This document shows positions 1 through 6,430 of a stretch of 19,560 bases of DNA, one piece after another. A program made the translations under genes and the position numbers. The notes beneath the pieces are model-generated. The model saw only the letters and a list, made by a program, of their open reading frames with translations. It was not told the origin of the DNA and did no database searches. How positions within the stretch are numbered: position 1 is the first letter of the stretch; the number at the start of each line of letters is the position of its first letter. The stretch lies in contig JANPLZ010000138.1 in the NCBI GenBank assembly GCA_031422555.1, positions 1 to 19,560 of the forward strand, read 5' to 3'. The DNA is from JANNAT01 sp031422555 (GTDB lineage Bacteria > Pseudomonadota > Alphaproteobacteria > Rhodobacterales > Rhodobacteraceae).

Positions 1-12
1 CGAATGGGGAAG

Positions 13-840
13 TCAGGCAAAGGCAGGCTCCTTCAAAGCAATGGCACCCAGGATACGCCGATCAGACTGCAAGAAAAGCGCAGCCGAGTCTATCAACCCG
101 CGCGCCATAAACTCCTGCGCCGCCGCTTCGCCCCGGTTTAGTGCGCGGGCAATATCGGGGTTGGTCAGCCCGGCTACGCCAACGGTCACAAGGCGGTGGC
201 CCAAATCGCTGTCGGCCTGCAGATCAACCGCCGGACGCCGCGTAATTCCCGGATGCCCCGGCAGATCAACCGCATTGGCAATCATGGTGGCGGCGGCGTC
301 GGCCATAGCGGCGGTTTTGGCAACAACAGTCACTGAATCCGCGATGCCCAGCGACCAGCTGCGCCCGCGCCAACCACTGGTGGCAATGCCGCGCGATGGG
401 TCTTCGGCGCACAACCGCACCTGCGCACCAGTGCCTGCAAGAGCACAATTCAGCGATTGGCCATGCGCCAGATGCAGCGCGATGTCGCCGCCATTGTTCA
501 CATAGGCGCGGGGGATGTCGTCGCGGACGATAACGGTCAAAATCGCATCTGCCACCGCGCCCGCCACCGCCGCCATCGGGGTGATGAAAGCAGGCCGAAA
601 GGGTGCGACAGCCACCGCCATGACCCGCGCAATTGGCCCGCACAGAGCCGCTTTTTGCGCCCGCAGAGCCGGCAATTCCGCCACCAGTTCCGCCAGCACA
701 CCGTCGAACCGGGCGGCGGCCCGGCGGTAGGCTGTTGCCACGGCGCGCGGATCACCCCAGGCCTGACAAATCAGATCCATCGGCCCATGTTGCAAATGCA
801 GCCGCCCATCGGGCATTAGCCGTGCCTGTGCCCCGGTCAT
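13..840 (-). CDS. UPF0280 family protein, ApbE-like fold
   Basis: A 275-residue protein of the UPF0280 family, which is related in fold to ApbE flavin transferases. The most telling stretch is AYVNNGGDIALHL at about residues 112-124, resembling the asparagine/glycine-rich loop of ApbE proteins. A hydrophobic Ala-rich segment (about 86-105) precedes it, but there is no clear signal peptide. The ATG overlaps the stop of the upstream reductase gene (ATGA), so translation is probably coupled, and a GGA lies just before the start. It is the last gene of the operon seen here; the operon may continue beyond the window edge. The biochemical role of UPF0280 is not established to my knowledge. From context I infer cofactor maturation of the neighbouring reductase, perhaps flavin attachment. 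Family call fairly sure, role speculative. Confidence 0.85.
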   Translation of the reverse strand: MTGAQARLMPDGRLHLQHGPMDLICQAWGDPRAVATAYRRAAARFDGVLAELVAELPALRAQKAALCGPIARVMAVAVAPFRPAFITPMAAVAGAVADAILTVIVRDDIPRAYVNNGGDIALHLAHGQSLNCALAGTGAQVRLCAEDPSRGIATSGWRGRSWSLGIADSVTVVAKTAAMADAAATMIANAVDLPGHPGITRRPAVDLQADSDLGHRLVTVGVAGLTNPDIARALNRGEAAAQEFMARGLIDSAALFLQSDRRILGAIALKEPAFA

Positions 841-2270
841 TCCGGCCAGCCTTGCAGCCGGGCGGCTTGCGGATATTCACCCCCCGCCGCCATCACCTGA
901 TCCAGCGATTGCACCGCTGCGAGGTGCCCGCCCATCGCCAGATAGTCAGCATGCGGCATGGTAAATTCCAGTGGGGCCACCAGCGCGGGCGTCGGCACCG
1001 ACCCGAATGCGCCCTTGGGCAGGCGGGTGACATCAACCATAAAAGTGATGCCGCCACCGGGCCAGACATAGCAGTGCGCGCCGCCGCTGGTCAGCACCGT
1101 ATCACCGCCCTGCACCGACCGCGTCAGATGCACCGGATTGCGCGTTACCCCCGACCGCAACGACCCACCCGCGCCGCCCATGAACAACACCGTGCAAACC
1201 GAAGGCTCGCAATTTTCGTCGATCAGGGCCACGGTCGCCTGCAAATTTTGCGGCAGCTCCATTTTCTGCGGGATTAGAGTCTGATTTAACACATAATAGG
1301 CATAATCCTCGCCCGTCGTAGACACCATCAGCAACGATAATCCCGCCCTTGCCCCTTTTTTCGGGTTCCATTCGCCCAGAATGTCCAATGGATCGGTCAG
1401 GCAGGTGCCCCCCCAGCCAACCCCGGGCTGCGAGACTTTGAAATATCGGCCCGGGGTAGACCGGTGCCCCTTGATCTTGATCCCCGTCGGTTGCCAGCCC
1501 AACACCCGGCCCGCCTGATGTTCCGACACCACGCCGGTGATGTGGTCGTCAACCACCACCACCTCATCAACCAGCCCGACCCATTGCGCCGCAAACATGC
1601 CGATGGTGGCCGATCCACAGCCCACCCGCATCCGCCGTTCGGCACGGCCATCCACCACCGGCGGTTTGCCCGCCTGCACCACCACCACCGCGCCGCCCTC
1701 AACCGCCATTTCCACCGCGTCGCCGTTGCACAGCGCCAACATGGCCGCACAGGTCACCCGCCCTTCGGCCTTTGACCCGCCGGTCAGATGATGCACCCCG
1801 CCCAAAGCCAGCATCTGGCTGCCATATTCGGCGGTGGTCACATGGCCCACCACCTCGCCCTGCACCCGCACGACGGCGCCTTCCGGCCCCAAAAACCGAT
1901 CGGTGTCGATTTTTACCTTGACCCCGCAATAGGAAAAAATCGCCTCGGTCACCACGGTGATCATATCCGCGCCGTCTATCACGGAACTGACGATAAACGG
2001 CGCGGGTTTATAATCCGGATAGGTGGTGCCGGCCCCTATTCCGGTGACAAACACATCGTTTGGCATCATGTCGCCGTCCCAGTCGCGCGCGGCAAAAGGC
2101 ACAATCCGCTGGCCCCCGGCCATGGCATGCGACAGCATCACCACCGGATCCGTGCGCACAATCCGGCCCGCATCGTTGGCATAGCGATCACAGGCGCCGG
2201 TTTGGCCGGGGGCGATATAGCACATTACCGGACAGGCATCGCAGCGGATCTTTTCGGGGGCGTCGGTCAT
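837..2270 (-). CDS. 6-hydroxynicotinate reductase homolog
   Basis: A 477-residue protein matching what is annotated as 6-hydroxynicotinate reductase. The characterised Eubacterium barkeri enzyme (Hnr) reduces 6-hydroxynicotinate to the tetrahydro-6-oxo form using Fe-S clusters and, as I recall, a covalently bound flavin. Visible here is an N-terminal cysteine set C10-x2-C13-x3-C17-x9-C27 suited to a [4Fe-4S] cluster. Further conserved-looking Cys/Gly segments follow, such as VGCGSATIG and MGGAGGSLRSG. No signal peptide is evident, so it is probably cytoplasmic. Start and stop both overlap neighbours by 4 bp, placing it between a molybdenum hydroxylase and a UPF0280 protein. The hydroxylase neighbour fits the logic hydroxylate first, then reduce the oxo-ring. 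The true substrate may be a nicotinate analogue rather than nicotinate itself. Confidence 0.8.
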   Translation of the reverse strand: MTDAPEKIRCDACPVMCYIAPGQTGACDRYANDAGRIVRTDPVVMLSHAMAGGQRIVPFAARDWDGDMMPNDVFVTGIGAGTTYPDYKPAPFIVSSVIDGADMITVVTEAIFSYCGVKVKIDTDRFLGPEGAVVRVQGEVVGHVTTAEYGSQMLALGGVHHLTGGSKAEGRVTCAAMLALCNGDAVEMAVEGGAVVVVQAGKPPVVDGRAERRMRVGCGSATIGMFAAQWVGLVDEVVVVDDHITGVVSEHQAGRVLGWQPTGIKIKGHRSTPGRYFKVSQPGVGWGGTCLTDPLDILGEWNPKKGARAGLSLLMVSTTGEDYAYYVLNQTLIPQKMELPQNLQATVALIDENCEPSVCTVLFMGGAGGSLRSGVTRNPVHLTRSVQGGDTVLTSGGAHCYVWPGGGITFMVDVTRLPKGAFGSVPTPALVAPLEFTMPHADYLAMGGHLAAVQSLDQVMAAGGEYPQAARLQGWPE

Positions 2271-4969
2271 ACTGTGGCCGCCTTGTCAGCCGCCTTGATC
2301 GCCGCCAAAACCCGGTGCGGCAGGGCGGGCAATTGCGTCACAACCGCCCCGGTAGCATGGCGGATCGCGTTCAGAATGGCGGGGGCGGTGGGGATCAGCA
2401 CATGTTCGCCCAAGCCTTTGGCACCATAAGGGCCATCCGGGTCTGGCACTTCGATCAGCAGGCTTTCGATGGGCGGCACATCGCCGATGGTGGGGATCAG
2501 ATAGTCGTGCAGATTGTCGGTGCGCCCCGCGATATATTCCTCCATCAACGCCAGACCGATGCCCATGGCAATGCCACCTTCGATCTGCCCTTCGGCCATC
2601 TGCGGGTTGATGGCGCGGCCCAGATCATGCGCCGCCGTGATCTTGATCAGCCGCGTGGTGCCCAGCGCCATGTCGACCTCCAACTCTACCATCTGCGCGC
2701 CAAAGCCGTAAACCGCATAGGGATTGCCCTGCCCATCAGCGTTCAGCGGCGTGGTCGGCGGATCATAGGTTTCCTCGGCCATGATCACATAGCCATGGGT
2801 GTTTGGCGGCAGGTTATGAAGTGTCAAACAGTGACTGTTACCGCGATCAGAGACCAAAATCTCGCCGCCCGCAAAGTTGATTTCGGCGCTGTCCCCGGCA
2901 TTGGCCAGCCGCAAGATCGCCGCCCGCAAGGCCTGCCCCGCCGCCAGCGCCGCGCGCCCGGTGACAAAGGTTTGCCTGCTGGCGCTGGTTTTTCCGGCGT
3001 CCGGCGTGATGGCGGTGTCCGGCCCGATCAGGGCAAACGCCGCCGGTGACACGCCCAAAGCATCGGCGGCGATCTGGGTGATCACCGTATTGGACCCCTG
3101 CCCAATGTCCGTGGCCCCCTGATGCAACACCAGTCGCGCCTGTGGGGTGATGCCGATGCGGATGGTAGACGGGTTCGGTAATGCGGTGTTGCCGCAGCCA
3201 TACCAGCACGATGCCACCCCAACACCGCGCCGCAGCGGGCCGCTGTGATGACCATCGGCCAAAGCCCGGCGCCAATGCGGCTGTAGCGCTGTCAGACAGT
3301 CATGGATGCCTGCCGCACTCATCACTTGCCCGGTTGCTGACGGGTCGCCATCGCGCAGCGCGTTCAGAATACGAAACTGCAACCGGTCAAGCCCGGCCTT
3401 TTCCGCCAATTGATCATAAAGCGTCTCTTGCCAAAGCGCTGCTTGCGGCACGCCAAAGCCGCGAAATGCACCTGACACCGGGCCGTGGGTGTGAATGGCG
3501 CGCGCTGTGGCGCTGACATGTGGGGTCAGATACGGGCCCGACACATGCACCGGCACCCGGTTCGCCACTGTCGGGCCCCAACTGCTGTAAGCGCCGGTGT
3601 TAAACCGGCCGTCAAACTGCATAGCGGTGATCCGCCCCGCTGCATCGCAACCGATCTGGCCCTGCATTTCCGCCGGATGTCGTTTGGTGGTGGACGCCAT
3701 GCTTTCGGCCCGCGAATATACCATCCGGCTGGGTCGCCCGGTTTTCAGTGTTACCAACCCGATCAAGGGTTGCAGGCTGATATCCAGTTTTGAACCAAAA
3801 CCACCACCCACGGCCGACGGAATGATCCTGACCCGGGCTTTGGGCAGGCCAAGGATCAGGGCGGTGTCGTCGCGGTCCATCACCGGGGCTTGGGTGCAGG
3901 CTCGAATGACCAGCACATCGCCGTCCATCCACGCGGACCCAGCCTCGGGTTCGATATAGGCATGCTCGACAAAGGCAGTGGTCAGGCTGCCGGTCACGAC
4001 ATGCGCCGATGCGGCCAGTGCCGCCGCCGCATTGCCCTTGCGCACCCGGCCTTCGATCAGCGTGTTGCCCGCCCGGGCCGGATGGATCAACGCGGCCCCA
4101 GCCGCCTCGGCCTGTGCCGGGGTGTTCAGCGCCGGCAGGGCGGTCCATTTAACTGGAAATCCGGCGATATCGGGATGGGCATCCGGTTCAAACGCGACAA
4201 GCGCCACGCATTCGCCGCGAAACTGCACATGGCCTGCGGCGATGGCGGGTTGATCGGCATAGGCCGGGATCACCCCAAAAGCGTTGCGTCCGGGAATATC
4301 GGCGGCAGTGAACACCGCGGCCACACCAATGCGGCTGGCAAAGCCTGCCAGATCACCAAAGACAAAGCTGGCATGCGGATGGGGTGACCGCACCGCCACC
4401 ACCCGCAATGCGCCGATCGGCACATAATCGGCGCCAAAGCTGTCACCCGCCACTTTGGCCGCCCCGTCCTGGCGGGGCAGGCTTTGGCCCACCGCCGGGC
4501 CAGCAAGGGGCACCGCAATGGGCAAGTCGTTGTGCGCGTCCATCACCGCCGCGATGATTTTGCGATATCCGGTGCAGCGACACAAAACGCCGCTTAAGGC
4601 TGTGTTGACCTGTGCTTCATCAGGGGTGCGCACCCGCGCCAGCAACTCGGATGCGGCCATCAACATGCCTGGCGTGCAGACCCCGCACTGCGCCGCACCA
4701 TGGCGCAGGAACGCGGCGCGCAAACGGGTCAGATCGGCGCTTTCGCCTTCAATCGTTTGCACCGCACAGCCCGCCACCCGTGCCGCCGGGATCAGACAGG
4801 CACAGATCGACGCGCCATCGACTAACACCGTGCAAGCCCCGCAATCGCCCGCATCACAGCCCACTTTGGTGCCGCGCTGCCCCAGCCGTTCGCGCAACAT
4901 CTCGGACAGCCGTTCAGTTGGTGGCGCATCACAGGCAACCGCCACGCCGTTCAGGGTAAACGCAATCAT
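2267..4969 (-). CDS. Xanthine-dehydrogenase-family hydroxylase, fused [2Fe-2S]/molybdopterin subunit
   Basis: A 900-residue fusion of a small Fe-S subunit and a large molybdopterin subunit. Residues 1-150 carry a plant-type [2Fe-2S] set (C38, C43, C46, C58) and a second helical-domain set (C95, C98, C130, C132). The rest is the molybdenum-binding part, with VGGGFGSK, SGAFRGFGVPQA and GQGSNTVITQIAADAL, and the conserved active-site glutamate E855 in GAKGLGEH. Such enzymes hydroxylate electron-poor carbons, typically next to a ring nitrogen, using water. The architecture resembles Desulfovibrio aldehyde oxidoreductase, but here a separate FAD subunit gene sits directly upstream, so the complex should pass electrons Mo to Fe-S to FAD. 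The ATG overlaps that gene's stop by 4 bp, and the next gene also overlaps by 4 bp. Family certain; the N-heterocycle substrate is inferred from the downstream reductase. Confidence 0.93.
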   Translation of the reverse strand: MIAFTLNGVAVACDAPPTERLSEMLRERLGQRGTKVGCDAGDCGACTVLVDGASICACLIPAARVAGCAVQTIEGESADLTRLRAAFLRHGAAQCGVCTPGMLMAASELLARVRTPDEAQVNTALSGVLCRCTGYRKIIAAVMDAHNDLPIAVPLAGPAVGQSLPRQDGAAKVAGDSFGADYVPIGALRVVAVRSPHPHASFVFGDLAGFASRIGVAAVFTAADIPGRNAFGVIPAYADQPAIAAGHVQFRGECVALVAFEPDAHPDIAGFPVKWTALPALNTPAQAEAAGAALIHPARAGNTLIEGRVRKGNAAAALAASAHVVTGSLTTAFVEHAYIEPEAGSAWMDGDVLVIRACTQAPVMDRDDTALILGLPKARVRIIPSAVGGGFGSKLDISLQPLIGLVTLKTGRPSRMVYSRAESMASTTKRHPAEMQGQIGCDAAGRITAMQFDGRFNTGAYSSWGPTVANRVPVHVSGPYLTPHVSATARAIHTHGPVSGAFRGFGVPQAALWQETLYDQLAEKAGLDRLQFRILNALRDGDPSATGQVMSAAGIHDCLTALQPHWRRALADGHHSGPLRRGVGVASCWYGCGNTALPNPSTIRIGITPQARLVLHQGATDIGQGSNTVITQIAADALGVSPAAFALIGPDTAITPDAGKTSASRQTFVTGRAALAAGQALRAAILRLANAGDSAEINFAGGEILVSDRGNSHCLTLHNLPPNTHGYVIMAEETYDPPTTPLNADGQGNPYAVYGFGAQMVELEVDMALGTTRLIKITAAHDLGRAINPQMAEGQIEGGIAMGIGLALMEEYIAGRTDNLHDYLIPTIGDVPPIESLLIEVPDPDGPYGAKGLGEHVLIPTAPAILNAIRHATGAVVTQLPALPHRVLAAIKAADKAATV

Positions 4970-5802
4970 CGGGCCACCCCGGTCAGTTGTGCCACCGCGC
5001 GCGCCACCAGTTCGGTTGCGGTATCCGCCCGGTAATCGGCGCTGGCACGGATATCGGCGATGGGCTGCAGGCTGGTCATCACATCCGTCGTCCGCACCAA
5101 CCCCGCCGCTGCCTGCAAATCCGCCCCGATCAACGCGCGTTCCACCATGGTCAGGCGCTGGGCCACGCCCGAACAGGCCCCCACCGCCACAGCGATATCG
5201 CCCACCCGGTCGCCATCGCGCACCAGACGCACCGCCACCATGGCAATTGAAATCACCAAAAACGCCCGCGCGCCCAGCTTTAGAAACACCGATTGCCCCT
5301 GCAGGCTGGTGGGCGGAATATGCACCGCGACCAAGACTTCATCGCGCGCGCGCAAGGTTTGGCGCGGCCCGGTGATGAACGCGGCCAAGGGCAAGTGGCG
5401 CACCCCGCGCAGCGATGCCAGCGCCACGGTCGCATCGCAGATCAGCAACGGCGGCACCCCATCGGCAGCCGGTGACGCGTTGCACAAATTACCCGCAAGC
5501 GTGCCAACATTCTGGATCTGCCGTCCGCCCACCGCGCGCGCCGCCATTTGCAGCGCCATCAGTGCATCGGGCAGATTGGCCTCTGCGATATCGGTCCAAG
5601 TGGTGCCACCGCCGATCTGCAACCCATCGTCGCGCAAAATCCCCCGCAACGCCGCGATGCCGGTCAGATCCAGCACATCGCCCGCCAATTGGCTGGCAGC
5701 GCCGGGATAGATATCGGTGCCCCCCGCCAAGGGCCGCTGGGTGCCGCCCGCCATCAGCGTCAACGCATCGTGCAAGGCAGTCGGGCGGGCATAGGCGGAC
5801 AT
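4966..5802 (-). CDS. FAD-binding subunit of molybdenum hydroxylase (XdhA/CoxM-like)
   Basis: A 278-residue FAD-binding medium subunit of the xanthine dehydrogenase/CO dehydrogenase family. Flavin-binding signatures are visible: RPLAGGTDIYPGA near the N terminus, IGGGTTWTDIAEA, and QNVGTLAGNLCNASPAAD followed by PPLLICDATVAL. The ATG at 5802 is preferred over an in-frame GTG at 5829. The protein then starts MSAYARPTAL, the usual beginning of the family, and the extra nine codons would cover the TGTATACA palindrome in the promoter region. A weak AGG lies about seven bases upstream of the ATG. It is the first gene of the minus-strand operon and its TGA overlaps the ATG of the molybdopterin subunit. 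Expression is probably controlled by the divergent MarR protein. Confidence 0.9.
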   Translation of the reverse strand: MSAYARPTALHDALTLMAGGTQRPLAGGTDIYPGAASQLAGDVLDLTGIAALRGILRDDGLQIGGGTTWTDIAEANLPDALMALQMAARAVGGRQIQNVGTLAGNLCNASPAADGVPPLLICDATVALASLRGVRHLPLAAFITGPRQTLRARDEVLVAVHIPPTSLQGQSVFLKLGARAFLVISIAMVAVRLVRDGDRVGDIAVAVGACSGVAQRLTMVERALIGADLQAAAGLVRTTDVMTSLQPIADIRASADYRADTATELVARAVAQLTGVAR

Positions 5803-5820
5803 GCGGCGACCTAAATTGTT

Positions 5821-5860
5821 TGTATACACTCAGTTTGGCCCCACACCCGCCGCCTGTCAA
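5821..5860. promoter_or_regulatory. Divergent promoter/operator between hydroxylase operon and marR
   Basis: The 101-base gap between the two divergent starts contains a perfect 8-bp palindrome TGTATACA (5821-5828). On the minus strand a consensus TTGACA -35 box lies at 5855-5860. With a 17-base spacer, a weak -10 (CAAACT) falls at 5832-5837, placing the palindrome around the operon's transcription start. On the plus strand TATACA (5823-5828) could serve as a -10 for marR. The layout is typical of MarR regulators that repress their own gene and a divergent operon. The -35 and the palindrome are seen directly; the operator role is inferred. Confidence 0.5.
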
Positions 5861-5903
5861 CGTCCTTGCGCCGCTGCATTGGCGCGGCTATCCCAAAAGG
5901 ACA

Positions 5904-6323
5904 ATGACCGATCCTGCCGATTATATCCTTGATGCCCAGATAGGCTATGTGCTGCGCCGGGTCACCCAGCGGCATCTGGCGATATTTTCCGATCTGATCC
6001 CCGAGGTGACCACTACCCAGTTTGCCGTTCTGGCGCGACTGGCAGAACAGGGGCCGCAATCGCAAAACCTGTTGGGGCGCGCCACGGCGATGGACGCGGC
6101 CACGATAAAGGGCGTGGTTGACCGGCTGGTGCGGCAGGGTTTGCTTGAAACCAGACCCGACCCCGAAGATCGCCGCCGCCTGACCGTTGGCCTGACCGCC
6201 GCCGGGTCTGCGGTGTTTCGCAACACCCGCGCCATGGCGCTGACTGTGTCTGATCAGACGTTGCAGCCGTTGAATGCCCAGGAACGCCGCCAGTTGCTGG
6301 CGCTGTTGGTGCGGCTGGCCTAA
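5904..6323 (+). CDS. MarR-family transcriptional regulator
   Basis: A 139-residue winged-helix regulator. The order of elements is that of MarR proteins: an N-terminal dimerisation helix (YVLRRVTQRHLAIF), a helix-turn-helix (LGRATAMDAATIKGVVDRLVRQGLL), and a wing with the hallmark D-x-R-R sequence (DPEDRRRLTVGLT). The start at 5904 is set by an AAAAGG Shine-Dalgarno sequence just upstream and by family length; a longer open frame upstream reads into the divergent gene and is not used. MarR proteins often sense aromatic compounds and release DNA on binding. It sits between the hydroxylase operon and a flavoenzyme gene, so it probably controls both in response to the ring substrate. Confidence 0.92.
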   Translation: MTDPADYILDAQIGYVLRRVTQRHLAIFSDLIPEVTTTQFAVLARLAEQGPQSQNLLGRATAMDAATIKGVVDRLVRQGLLETRPDPEDRRRLTVGLTAAGSAVFRNTRAMALTVSDQTLQPLNAQERRQLLALLVRLA

Positions 6324-6392
6324 GAGTTCGGCCGGCCATACCTGTGTCGCGTTCTTGCAAGCTGGCGCGCGAAAACGCCTTAAACTGGCCGG

Positions 6393-6422
6393 ACGTGACC
6401 CAAGGCCAAACGTCACCCAAGG
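6393..6422 (+). repeat. Near-identical direct repeat before the flavoenzyme gene
   Basis: Two 13-base copies, ACGTGACCCAAGG (6393-6405) and ACGTCACCCAAGG (6410-6422), differ at one base and start 17 bases apart. The second contains the Shine-Dalgarno AAGGA of the next gene. Because GTGAC in the first and GTCAC in the second are reverse complements, the pair also forms an interrupted inverted repeat. It could be a regulator site or a small RNA hairpin, or chance. Confidence 0.4.
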
Positions 6423-6430
6423 ACATCGCG

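Noticed and set aside
5415..5903. Upstream extension of the marR frame to 302 residues
   Set aside because: It reads antisense through the FAD subunit gene, lacks family sequence, and a good ribosome site precedes the ATG at 5904.
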